This document shows positions 19,698 through 27,901 of a stretch of DNA of 64,000 nt, piece after piece; within the stretch, counting starts at the first letter, position 1; the number at the start of each line of letters is the position of its first letter. Below the pieces are notes generated by a model that was given only the letters and a program-made list of their open reading frames with translations, made no database searches and had not been told where the DNA came from. The DNA is taken from positions 1,550,001-1,614,000 of the forward strand of contig NZ_CP053908.1 of the NCBI RefSeq assembly GCF_013256625.1, written 5' to 3'. The DNA is from Hymenobacter sp. BRD128. Lineage in GTDB: Bacteria; Bacteroidota; Bacteroidia; Cytophagales; Hymenobacteraceae. Position numbers and translations under genes: made by a program.

Positions 19698-20507
19698 TTA
19701 TAAGGCGCTGAGTAGGGCTAGCCACGGCGCAGGTAAGCTGCCAAACGCCCGCCCGCTTACCTGCCGCACCACCCGCACCGCCGCCACGTTGGCCGTGAAC
19801 ACGGCATCGGCCGCCAGCAGCGCTTCCTGGCTAAACAGTCCTTGCTGGCAGGCTAGCCCAGTGGCCCCGGCGGCGCGCAGCACGGCGGCCCGGCGCACGC
19901 CGGCCACGCAGCCGGTGGCCAACGCGGGGGTATAGAGCACGTCATTTTTCACCCAAAAAATGGCGGCCGCGCCCGCCTCGGCCACGTGCCCGGCTGCGTC
20001 GCAGAGGAGAATCTCGTCGAGCCCGCGCCGCTGGCGCTCGTGGGCCGCCCGCACGTAAAGCCACGCCTGCGGCCCCTTGCAAAAGCTAAGCGGCGAATGA
20101 ATAGAATGGGTTTCGTGCGCAAAATCAACGCGTTGCAGCGACGCTTCATCGGGCACGAAGGCTTCGGCGGTGGCTAGCCACTCGGCCTGGTCGGTGGGCG
20201 GCGAGTAGCGGCCGCCGCCACGGCGCCACAGTTGCAGGCGCAGGCGGGCGGCGGGTAGTTGACAGGCAGCAGCAAGCCCGGCTAGGGTAATTTCCAGTGC
20301 CTCGGCCGTGGCCAGGGCCGCGGGTAGCGTGAGGTACAACGCAGCGGCGGCCCGTTGTATCCGGGCCAGGTGGTCGGCGGCGTAGCGCAGGCGCCCGCCA
20401 GTAAGAATCAGCGTTTCAAAAAAGCCGTCGCCAAAGGCCAGCCCCCGGTTGGGCAGGGGCAGGTGAAGGGAAGCAGGCTCCAGTAGGTTTCCGTTGAAAA
20501 GCAGCAT
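19698..20507 (-). CDS. Aminotransferase class IV (PabC/branched-chain type)
   Basis: A 269-residue PLP-dependent fold-type IV enzyme. It begins with the family-typical FNGNLLEPA and NRGLAFGDGFFET, has the PLP lysine in LSFCKGPQAW, and the cofactor-binding segments VAEAGAAAIFWV and TGCVAGVRRAAV. The family includes 4-amino-4-deoxychorismate lyase (PabC), branched-chain aminotransferases and D-amino-acid transaminases. The weak start-region arginine pattern and the length favour a PabC-like enzyme in folate synthesis, but no pabA or pabB is adjacent, so I give no symbol. It begins 10 bases after an orphan reading-frame remnant. Confidence 0.82.
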   Translation of the reverse strand: MLLFNGNLLEPASLHLPLPNRGLAFGDGFFETLILTGGRLRYAADHLARIQRAAAALYLTLPAALATAEALEITLAGLAAACQLPAARLRLQLWRRGGGRYSPPTDQAEWLATAEAFVPDEASLQRVDFAHETHSIHSPLSFCKGPQAWLYVRAAHERQRRGLDEILLCDAAGHVAEAGAAAIFWVKNDVLYTPALATGCVAGVRRAAVLRAAGATGLACQQGLFSQEALLAADAVFTANVAAVRVVRQVSGRAFGSLPAPWLALLSAL

Positions 20508-20516
20508 CGGCAGGGG

Positions 20517-20684
20517 CTAGCGGCGGGCTACGCGGTAGGGCACCCGCACAGTAAAGGTGGTATCGGGGGCGTTTTGGTTAAGGCGGATAGCCGCCATCCA
20601 ACTGGATGCGCCGGGCTTGGTGGATGCGCGGACGCGCACGGTAACCGCGCCATTAGGCTCGACGGGTATCGGTTGGCCATTCCA
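20517..20684 (-). pseudogene. Orphan C-terminal reading-frame remnant
   Basis: A 55-codon open frame without a start codon, bounded upstream by TAA and ending TAG at 20517. It reads like the last strands of a secreted beta-rich domain (PNGAVTVRVRAST, TTFTVRVPYRVARR). It lies between dprA and the aminotransferase gene. It may be what remains of a larger gene after deletion, or chance. Confidence 0.25.
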
Positions 20685-20759
20685 TTAAGTGAAAATAGCA
20701 GAAGTCAGCGGCTAGGGGGAGTTATCATTAGCACAGCATTGCCAGCACCAAGCGCTAAC

Positions 20760-21899
20760 TCAAATCAACCCGAATTTCTTACCTGGCAGCGCCCGCACTA
20801 CGCCCCGAAACTCGAGCCCCAGCAGCAGCGAGGCCACCGCGTGAATGGGCTGCTGGGCTTTCCAGGCCAGCTCATCCATGTGCAGCTCGCGGCCGGGCGC
20901 GGCGGCCAGCACGCTCACCAGGGAGAATTCTTCGCTCGAAAAATCGTCGGCCGAGTAGGAGGGAAGCGGCTGAAACTTGCCGGGCAGGTGCAGCGCGGCA
21001 TCCCAGTTGAGCAGCTGCTCCAGGTCGGCGGGCTCCTGGTAGAGCGCCGCTTTGTTGGTTTTAATCAGCGCGTTGCAGCCTTCGGAGGTGGGGACCCCTA
21101 GCGGGCCGGGCACGGCCAGCACGTCGCGGTCGTAGCTCAGGGCCAGCTCGGCGGTGATGAGCGCGCCGCCCTTAGCGGCGGCCTCCACTACTACGGTGCC
21201 ATCGGCTAGCCCCGCAATGATGCGGTTGCGCTGCGGAAAATTGTAGCGGTCGGGCTGCGTGCCGAAGGGAAACTCGGTGAGCAGGCCGCCGGTTTCGCGC
21301 ATCTTCTCGGCCGTTTTGCGGTGCGCGGCGGGGTAAATAATGTCGAGGCCGGTGGCCATCACGCCCACCGTGGCTAGCCCTTCCTGCAAGGCCGCGCGGT
21401 GCGCCATGATGTCGATGCCATAGGCTAGCCCGCTGATAATGAGCGGCTGGTGCGGCAGCACGCCCTTGATGATGCGCTCGGTTTGCTCGCGGCCGTAGTC
21501 GGTGGCCTGGCGGGTGCCCACCAGCGCCAGGGTCTTGGGCGCGTTCAGGTCGGCCGGGCCCTGGTAGTAGAGCAGCACCGGCGCGTCGGGAATGAGCTTG
21601 AGGCGGCTCGGGAACTGCTTGCTGGTGTAAAACAGAATCTGCACGCCCTCTTTCTCGGCCTTGCGCAGGCTAGCCTCGGCTTGCGTCAGCGCCTTGCCGC
21701 GCTCGGCCCCGGTCAGGATTTTAATGGTGGCCTCGCCCACGCCGGGAATGCGCCGCAGCTTGCCGGGCGGCAGCAGAAACACGTTTTTGGCCGACGAGCC
21801 GTAGCTCATCAGTTGGCGCGTGAGCTGCGGGCCGATGCCGGGCAGCAGCGTCAGGGCCAGCTCGTGGTAGAGGTCGTCGGTAGCGGTTGGGGTGGGCAT
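20760..21899 (-). CDS. dprA: DNA-processing protein DprA
   Basis: DprA binds incoming single-stranded DNA during natural transformation and loads RecA. The 379-residue protein shows an N-terminal helix-hairpin-helix region (LLPGIGPQLTRQL, IPGVGEATIKIL), the Rossmann-like DRP domain (LVGTRQATDYGRE, SGLAYGIDIMAHRAAL, FPFGTQPDRYNFPQRNR, VVVEAAAKGGALIT) and a C-terminal winged-helix domain (residues about 310-375), so it is full length. It starts 9 bases after the stop of the MerR-type regulator gene, suggesting a shared transcript. Confidence 0.97.
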   Translation of the reverse strand: MPTPTATDDLYHELALTLLPGIGPQLTRQLMSYGSSAKNVFLLPPGKLRRIPGVGEATIKILTGAERGKALTQAEASLRKAEKEGVQILFYTSKQFPSRLKLIPDAPVLLYYQGPADLNAPKTLALVGTRQATDYGREQTERIIKGVLPHQPLIISGLAYGIDIMAHRAALQEGLATVGVMATGLDIIYPAAHRKTAEKMRETGGLLTEFPFGTQPDRYNFPQRNRIIAGLADGTVVVEAAAKGGALITAELALSYDRDVLAVPGPLGVPTSEGCNALIKTNKAALYQEPADLEQLLNWDAALHLPGKFQPLPSYSADDFSSEEFSLVSVLAAAPGRELHMDELAWKAQQPIHAVASLLLGLEFRGVVRALPGKKFGLI

Positions 21900-21908
21900 G
21901 GTGGGCGC

Positions 21909-22265
21909 TTACTCGGCCTTCTGCGCCGCGTCAATCTCTTTCTTAAGGCTCACCAAAAAGCCGCGCACCCGCTCCAGGGACTGAATTACGTCAATCTTGT
22001 CCTTGAGCTGGCCGCCCTTCTGCTTCAGCATCTCACGGGCGCCGGCAATGGTGTAGCCGCGCTCCTTCACCAAGTGATAGATAGTGCGAAACGTATCCAC
22101 GTCGGCCTGCGTGAAGAGGCGGTTGCCCTTCTTACTCTTGCGCGGGGCCAGCTCGTCAAACTCGGTTTCCCAGAAGCGGATGAGCGAAGTGGCGACGCCG
22201 AACTGCTCGGCCACCTCGCCGATGGTAAAATACTGCTTGGTAATGTCGCGCTCTTTATAGGGCAT
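21909..22265 (-). CDS. MerR family transcriptional regulator
   Basis: A 118-residue regulator with the MerR winged-helix DNA-binding domain (YFTIGEVAEQFGVATSLIRFWE, residues about 12-80, including the wing NRLFTQADVDTF) and a C-terminal coiled-coil dimerisation helix (LKQKGGQLKDKIDV onwards). There is no C-terminal cysteine cluster, so a metal sensor is unlikely. A small orphan MerR protein next to dprA is a recurrent arrangement in Bacteroidota as far as I recall; its target is unknown. Stop is 30 bases after the GH53 start-side neighbour's end on the same strand. Confidence 0.92.
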   Translation of the reverse strand: MPYKERDITKQYFTIGEVAEQFGVATSLIRFWETEFDELAPRKSKKGNRLFTQADVDTFRTIYHLVKERGYTIAGAREMLKQKGGQLKDKIDVIQSLERVRGFLVSLKKEIDAAQKAE

Positions 22266-22295
22266 GGGTCGCGGTAGCGTTTGGGCGGGCTAAAG

Positions 22296-23309
22296 CTACG
22301 GAATATTGTATTTGCGGCCTAGCTCGTCGTAGAGCGGCAGCAGGGCGTTGGCCTGGCCCTGCTTGTCAAACACGGCCTCCCAGGTATTCAGTGGCTCCCA
22401 GATGAAGGTGCCCCGGCCCTTGCCGCCAGGCAGGTTGAACACAATATCGTTGACCTCCGGCTTGTGCTCCGAATATTCGACCACTACCACATCCTGCGGG
22501 TAGCGGGTGGCGAGCTGCGTGAGGTTGGCTTTAAGGTCGGCCAGGGTGCCGTGCCACTTGGGGTAATACGACTGGCCGATGACGTCGAACTCGACGCTGG
22601 CGGCGCGCATCCTGTCCAGCCAGGTGTTGGAGAGCTGGGTTTGGCCGCCGAGGGCAATGTGCAGCATCACCAGGGTGCGCGGGGTGGTTTCGCGCACGGC
22701 CCGCACGCCGGCCTTCACCAGCTGGGCCAGGGTGGCGTAGCGGGCCAGGCTATCGGGGAGTTGGGTGTTGCCATCGGGCCAGAGCATGCCGTGGCTGATT
22801 TCGTTGCCCACCTGCACCATGTCGGGCGGCGTGCCTTGTTTTTGGAGGGCTAGCAGCACGTCGCGGGTGTAGTCGTGCACGGCCTGGGCCAGCGCCGCGC
22901 CGTGCAGGCCCTGCCAGGCGGCGGGCTTAAACTGCTTCTGCGGGTCGGCCCAGGTATCGCTGTAGTGGAAGTCGAGCAGCAGCTTCAGGCCGGCCGCCTT
23001 CACGCGCCGGGCCATGGCTAGGGTATGCGGCAAGTCGCAAAAGCCCTTGCCCGGCGCGTAGCCGCTGTCGGCCGCCGGGTTGTTGAATATTCGCAGCCGG
23101 ATGTAGTTGAAATGATGTTTCTTAAGGAGGTAGATGGCGTCGCCGGGCTGGCCATTATCCGTAAATTTCATGCCCCGCGTCTCCAATTGGGGCAGAAAGG
23201 AAATATCGGCCCCGAGCACCTTGCCCAGGCGCGGCGGGCGCGGTGCCGCCGGGGCAAATGAGACGAACAAGGCTAGCAGCAGGCTGGCCAGCAAGCCGGA
23301 ATAACGCAT
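22296..23309 (-). CDS. Secreted GH53 arabinogalactan endo-beta-1,4-galactanase
   Basis: A 337-residue clan GH-A endo-galactanase that cuts beta-1,4-galactan side chains of pectin. A signal peptide is followed by the GH53 hallmarks GADISFLPQ, LDFHYSDTWADPQKQ and KPAAW, the acid/base Glu170 in VQVGNEISHG, and the nucleophile Glu278 in VVVVEYSEH. The family's calcium-binding loop is not obvious. It precedes the MerR regulator and dprA on the same strand with a 30-base gap, an odd pairing of carbohydrate and housekeeping genes. Well supported by sequence alone. Confidence 0.93.
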   Translation of the reverse strand: MRYSGLLASLLLALFVSFAPAAPRPPRLGKVLGADISFLPQLETRGMKFTDNGQPGDAIYLLKKHHFNYIRLRIFNNPAADSGYAPGKGFCDLPHTLAMARRVKAAGLKLLLDFHYSDTWADPQKQFKPAAWQGLHGAALAQAVHDYTRDVLLALQKQGTPPDMVQVGNEISHGMLWPDGNTQLPDSLARYATLAQLVKAGVRAVRETTPRTLVMLHIALGGQTQLSNTWLDRMRAASVEFDVIGQSYYPKWHGTLADLKANLTQLATRYPQDVVVVEYSEHKPEVNDIVFNLPGGKGRGTFIWEPLNTWEAVFDKQGQANALLPLYDELGRKYNIP

Positions 23310-23389
23310 GGCAATGGACGGAAAAGCGAAAAGAGCGGGAACAATGACCCTAGCCGAACCGCCCGGCGGTGGCTAGTGTTCGGGAAAGT

Positions 23390-23397
23390 TACCTTTG
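23390..23397 (+). promoter_or_regulatory. Putative alaS promoter -7 element
   Basis: TACCTTTG matches the Bacteroidota -7 consensus TAnnTTTG and lies about 70 bases upstream of the alaS ATG, in the divergent gap to the GH53 gene. The -33 element is weak. Confidence 0.55.
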
Positions 23398-23437
23398 CGG
23401 CTCCTCGCGCCCGAGCAGCTGCATGGCGCCTTGCCAG

Positions 23438-23468
23438 TGCTAACTGTTTATTGCTAACTGATACCTGA
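23438..23468 (+). repeat. Short repeated motif immediately upstream of alaS
   Basis: GCTAACTG occurs twice, ending in TTGCTAACTGATACCTGA directly before the start codon at 23470. The last 18 bases match the arm of the inverted repeat upstream of the DUF1015 gene (TTGCTCACTGATAATTGA, 44047-44064) at 15 of 18 positions, which is also placed just before a start codon. Confidence 0.5.
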
Positions 23469-23469
23469 A

Positions 23470-26151
23470 ATGTCCCTCCCCACCGCCGCGCACGTGCGCC
23501 AGCAGTTTCTCGATTTTTTTGCTTCCAAAGGCCACCACATCGTGCCCTCGGCCCCGCTCGTGGTCAAGGACGACCCCACGCTGCTGTTCATCAACAGCGG
23601 CATGGCCCCATTCAAGGACTATTTTCTGGGCAACCGGCCCGCGCCCTACAAGCGCATCGCCGATACGCAGAAGTGCCTGCGCGTGAGCGGCAAGCACAAC
23701 GACCTGGAGGAGGTAGGCTACGACACCTACCACCACACCATGTTCGAGATGCTGGGCAACTGGAGCTTCGGCGACTACTTCAAGAGGGACGCCATCAACT
23801 GGGCGTGGGAACTGCTTACCGAGGTATATAAGCTGGAGAAGGACCGCCTCTACGTGACGTATTTTGAAGGTGATGCCGCCGATGGCACCGGCCCCGATAC
23901 CGAGACGCAGGCCCTGTGGCGCCAGTACACCACCGACGACCGCATCCTGCCCGGCAACAAGAAGGACAACTTCTGGGAGATGGGCGATACCGGTCCGTGT
24001 GGTCCGTGCACCGAAATCCACATCGACCTGCGCTCCGACGAGGAGCGCGCCGCCAAGCCCGGCCGCGAACTCGTGAACGCCGACCACCCGCAGGTGGTGG
24101 AGGTCTGGAACAACGTGTTCATGGAGTTTCAGCGGCTAGCCGATAAGTCGCTCAGCAAGCTGCCCGCCCAGAGTGTGGACACCGGCATGGGCTTCGAGCG
24201 CCTGATGATGGCCGTGTCGGGCGTGAAATCAAATTATGATACCGATGTATTTCAGCCGCTTATCCAGTTTATTGCCAAGGAAGCCGGCGTTCAGTACCAC
24301 GGCACTTCGCCGGCTACGGTAACCGACCTGCCGGCCACCGAGGAGGAGAAAACCGACATCGCCATCCGGGTGCTGGCCGACCACATCCGGGCCATTGCTT
24401 TCACCATCGCCGACGGCCAATTGCCGAGCAACGTGAAGGCCGGCTACGTGATTCGCCGCATTCTGCGCCGGGCCGTGCGCTACGCCTTCTCGTCGCTGAA
24501 TCAGAAGCAGCCCTTCCTCTACAAGCTCGTGCCGGTGCTGGCCGACCAGATGGCCGGCATCTTCCCCGAGCTCAAGGCGCAGCAAGCCTTCGTGACGCGC
24601 GTGATTGAGGAAGAGGAAATTGCCTTCCTCAAAACGCTCGAAACCGGCCTGCGCCGCCTCGACGCGCTCGAGGAAAGCGCCCGCCAGAACGGCGGTGTAA
24701 TCGACGGCAAAACGGCGTTTGAACTGAGCGATACGTTCGGTTTCCCGCTCGACCTCACCGCCCTCATTGCCCGCGAAAAAGGTCTGACCGTGGACGAAAA
24801 AGGCTTCCAGGAGGCCCTGGCCCAGCAGAAAAACCGCAGCCGCAACGCCCAGGAAACCGAGCAGAGCGACTGGGTAACGGTGCGCGAAACCGACGCGCCC
24901 AACGTCTTCGTGGGCTACGACCAGGACGAGGCCACCACCCACCTGCTGCGCTACCGTAAAATCGACAAGAAGGGTAAAACCGAGTACCAGTTGGTGTTCG
25001 ACCAGACGCCCTTCTACGCCGAGAGCGGCGGCCAGATTGGCGATACCGGCTTCGTGGAAAGCGACTTCGACAAGGTGCGCGTCATTGACACCAAGAAGGA
25101 AAACGACCTCATTATTCACACCACCCTCGACCTGCCGCAGGAGCTGACGGCCGAGTTCCGGGCCAGGCCCGATGCCGCGCGCCGGACCCTCATTCGCAAC
25201 AACCATACGGCCACGCACTTGCTGCAAGCCGCCCTGCGCCGCGTGCTCGGCGAGCACGTGCAGCAAAAAGGCTCGCTGGTGAATGAGAAGCTGCTGCGCT
25301 TCGACTTCTCGCACTTCACGAAAGTGACGGATGCCCAGCTGCGTGAAATCGAGCAGCTCGTAAACGAGCGTATCCGTCAGCAGATTCCGCTGGTCGAGCG
25401 CCGCAACGTGCCCATTGCCGAAGCCAAAAGCCTGGGCGCCATGGCCTTGTTTGGCGAGAAATACGGCGATTTCGTGCGCGTCATCACCTTCGACAAAGAC
25501 TACTCGGTGGAGCTTTGTGGCGGCCTGCACGTGGCCAACACGGGCAGCATCGGCTACTTCAAAATCACGGCCGAGAGCGCCGTGGGCGCCGGCGTGCGCC
25601 GCATCGAAGCCGTCACGGCCGGCGTCGCCGAAGCCTTCGTGGACCAGCAACTTGACTTACTCAGCCAGGTACGCGAAGCCCTCGGTAACCCCCAGCACCT
25701 GCTCACCAGCCTCGACAAGCAGACCGAGGAAATCGCGGCCCTGCGCAAGCAAATTGAAGCCTTTGCCCAGCAAAGTCTCAACCAGCAGAAAGCTCAGCTG
25801 GCTAGCCAGGTAAAAGACCTGAATGGCGTGAAATTTCTGGCTGCCCAGGTGCAGGCCACCAGCGCCGACGACCTCAAGAAGCTGGCCTACGACCTGCGCC
25901 AAACCGTGCCTAACCTCGTGCTCGTGCTGGGGGCCGACCTCGACGGCAAACCCCAGCTAGCCGTCATGCTCGACGACGATATCGCCAAGGGTGGTAAGCT
26001 TAATGCCAGCACTTTGGTGCGCGAGCTGGCTAAGGACATTCAGGGTGGCGGCGGTGGCCAGCCGTTCTTCGCCACGGCCGGCGGCAAAAACGTGGCTGGC
26101 CTAGCCACCGCCATTGCCAAGGCTGAAGGACTAGTAAGCCCCTTGATTTAA
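23470..26151 (+). CDS. alaS: Alanine--tRNA ligase
   Basis: Charges tRNA-Ala with alanine and edits mis-charged Ser or Gly. The 893-residue length is normal for Bacteroidota. Seen in order: the class II catalytic domain (FFASKGHHIVPSAPLV, HHTMFEMLGNWSFGDYFK, WNNVFMEF, DTGMGFERL), a tRNA-recognition region, the editing domain with the zinc-binding NNHTATHLLQAALR and CGGLHVANTGSIGYFKI, and a coiled coil plus C-Ala domain ending QGGGGGQPFFATAGGKN. All parts are intact. It has its own promoter element and an imperfect terminator, indicating single-gene transcription. Confidence 0.99.
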   Translation: MSLPTAAHVRQQFLDFFASKGHHIVPSAPLVVKDDPTLLFINSGMAPFKDYFLGNRPAPYKRIADTQKCLRVSGKHNDLEEVGYDTYHHTMFEMLGNWSFGDYFKRDAINWAWELLTEVYKLEKDRLYVTYFEGDAADGTGPDTETQALWRQYTTDDRILPGNKKDNFWEMGDTGPCGPCTEIHIDLRSDEERAAKPGRELVNADHPQVVEVWNNVFMEFQRLADKSLSKLPAQSVDTGMGFERLMMAVSGVKSNYDTDVFQPLIQFIAKEAGVQYHGTSPATVTDLPATEEEKTDIAIRVLADHIRAIAFTIADGQLPSNVKAGYVIRRILRRAVRYAFSSLNQKQPFLYKLVPVLADQMAGIFPELKAQQAFVTRVIEEEEIAFLKTLETGLRRLDALEESARQNGGVIDGKTAFELSDTFGFPLDLTALIAREKGLTVDEKGFQEALAQQKNRSRNAQETEQSDWVTVRETDAPNVFVGYDQDEATTHLLRYRKIDKKGKTEYQLVFDQTPFYAESGGQIGDTGFVESDFDKVRVIDTKKENDLIIHTTLDLPQELTAEFRARPDAARRTLIRNNHTATHLLQAALRRVLGEHVQQKGSLVNEKLLRFDFSHFTKVTDAQLREIEQLVNERIRQQIPLVERRNVPIAEAKSLGAMALFGEKYGDFVRVITFDKDYSVELCGGLHVANTGSIGYFKITAESAVGAGVRRIEAVTAGVAEAFVDQQLDLLSQVREALGNPQHLLTSLDKQTEEIAALRKQIEAFAQQSLNQQKAQLASQVKDLNGVKFLAAQVQATSADDLKKLAYDLRQTVPNLVLVLGADLDGKPQLAVMLDDDIAKGGKLNASTLVRELAKDIQGGGGGQPFFATAGGKNVAGLATAIAKAEGLVSPLI

Positions 26152-26171
26152 GCTCCACAATAAGCAAGTAC

Positions 26172-26208
26172 ATAAGAACCCACCTGAAAGTATCAGGCAG
26201 GCTCTTAT
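26172..26208 (+). terminator. Probable alaS terminator
   Basis: Sixteen-base arms (ATAAGAACCCACCTGA with TCAGGCAGGCTCTTAT) pair at 13 of 16 positions around a short loop, 20 bases after the alaS stop, followed by TATTATAATT. Confidence 0.6.
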
Positions 26209-26289
26209 TATTATAATTGAAGCCGGCACGGCGCAAAAAGGCAGCTTCTACACCATCGAATTTCAATTCCACTCAGTCCGATTGAAGCC

Positions 26290-26559
26290 GTGGGCCTGGA
26301 CCCCCACCCCGACTACCCCACCTATTTTCAATTCCACTTAGTTCACGAGGCTACCGGCCTCACGGTGAAGGTGCGCCCCAACCTGCTCATCGACAGTCCC
26401 AAAGGCCAGCGCCGCACCCTCGTAGACTTCAAAACCACCCGCTGCCGCGACCTCGCCCAATTTCTCGACACTGTTGAAAAATACGGCTATGACCGCCAGG
26501 CTGCTGCGGTGCTACGCGCAGCGACGGACCGTCCAACAAGCCCAGACTGCCTGACGTAG
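26290..26559 (+). pseudogene. PD-(D/E)XK nuclease-like fragment, copy 1
   Basis: A 89-codon frame without an ordinary start (GTG at 26290). It reads TGLTVKVRPNLLIDSPKGQ followed by LVDFKTTRCRDLAQF and KYGYDRQAA, matching the core of RecE/DUF3799-type PD-(D/E)XK nucleases, in which the lysine of DFKTT and preceding acidic residues form the active site. Intact members are 250-300 residues and usually phage-borne, so this is a fragment. A second, more decayed copy lies at 30358-30520, on the far side of two hydrolase genes and an amidohydrolase. Confidence 0.6.
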
Positions 26560-26604
26560 CCCCCACCTAAAGGGTGTATCGCTCATTGTCCTGTAAAAGT
26601 TACG

Positions 26605-26637
26605 AAAAAAGCCCTGTTGATGTATCAACAGGGTTTT
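26605..26637 (-). terminator. Terminator for the alpha/beta hydrolase gene
   Basis: A perfect 10-bp stem (CCCTGTTGAT with ATCAACAGGG) with a 2-base loop, followed on the minus strand by a run of T. It lies 74 bases beyond the stop at 26711. Confidence 0.85.
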
Positions 26638-26710
26638 CAATAGTACGGACCTTCTACTAGGCCAGTCCGGGTGGTCTACTCACCAGGGCCGCTGGCGCAG
26701 AGAAAATTAG

Positions 26711-27663
26711 CTAGCGTGGGCTGTCGAGAAACTGCTCCACCACCGTGCGGTACTTGGCGGGCTCCTCAAACCAGGGGAAATGTCCGCTCTGCTCAAAAAA
26801 TACAATCTTAGCCCCCGGAATGGCCTGCTGCAGGCGCCAGGCAGTGAGGGGGGCCACGTTCATGTCGTAGCGTCCCGTCAGCACCAGCGTGGGAAACGTG
26901 AAGCCTGCCAGCTTGGGCGTGAAATCCGCCTTGCTGGCATCTGCTCCCACGGCCTGCCCCACCGCCGGCTCCAGGCCTACGTTGTGAATAGAACCCAGCT
27001 TTTTAAAGTACAGGTCGCGCTGCGCCGCCGAGTAAAAGAGCAGGTTGAAATGGGTGCGCATGCTGGCCTCGGCCGCTTCCTGCGTCACCACCGCCGGCCG
27101 TTTTTGCTGTTTCTCGGCGGCCATCGTTTCCGGATACACCTCTTCAAAAAGATGCACGAGGGTGTTGAGATTACTACCCGCCGCATCCGAAAGAATGAGC
27201 TTGGCCACGTGCTCGGGATAGGCGCTAGCGTAGGCAATGCTGAGCAGCCCGCCGTAGGAGTCGCCCAGCAGCAGGACTTTGGGCAGGTTCAGGCCCTTGC
27301 GCACGGCCTCCAGGTCGGCTACCTGCGCCGCCAGGGTCTGGGGTGCGCCCGCTTGTACGGGCTTGGAGGCGCCCGTGCCCCGTTGGTCATAAAAAATTAC
27401 CCGGCGCTTCTGCGCCAGCTGCTGCCACACGTCGGTCGGCAGCAGGTAGGCGTGCGAGAGGCCCGGCCCACCGTTCACGACCAGCAGCGGCAGCGCGCTG
27501 GGGCTAGCCCGAAGGTCTCGTAGGCCAGGGCTACCTGCTCAGTAGCTATTTTGCCCGTCTGGTGGGGGAGAGCCTGCCCGGGGGCGAGCATAGGGGCGGC
27601 CAGCAGCAGGCTCGGCAGGACTGCCCGGTAGCTGGCCAGCCAGCTCATTCGATTCAGCTTCAT
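26711..27663 (-). pseudogene. Secreted alpha/beta hydrolase, proline-iminopeptidase-like (frameshifted)
   Basis: An S33-type alpha/beta hydrolase: oxyanion motif NGGPGLSHAYLL, DQRGTGAS, nucleophile serine in GDSYGGLL, aspartate in LTGRYDMNV and histidine in QSGHFPWFEEP. The N-terminal part (signal peptide, ALAYETFG) is in another frame; adding one base to the plus-strand G4 run 27500-27503 joins them as GLAPSALPLLVVNGGPG. The restored protein is about 317 residues with a complete catalytic triad, so the break is probably a sequencing deletion. Relatives release N-terminal proline from peptides, but many act on other esters or amides. Divergent from the amidohydrolase gene. Confidence 0.8.
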
Positions 27664-27901
27664 GGGGTACGCGGCAGGATGCACAGAAAAAGTAGTCGCG
27701 CCGGCATCGGGGGCGCGCTCGTTGGGCAAGGTAGCCAAGCCGCGCCTAAATGGCCGGGGCCAGACCCTGGCAGGTGCGAAAGGCGGGATTAGCAGGCAAG
27801 TGCAAGGAGGGCTCTGCGTGGTGGCGCAGCTGGGGATGGGCGCGTTTGGTGCCATATTGCTTCGGTTCTGCTGCCCTTCATCGCTACTCATTGCCCTCTT
27901 C

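Noticed and set aside
19698..20507. Assigning the symbol pabC or ilvE to the class IV aminotransferase
   Set aside because: The family motif set does not separate these activities and no pathway neighbour is present.
24229..25650. Open frame of over 470 codons antisense to alaS
   Set aside because: It shadows a complete alaS gene and has no recognisable motif.
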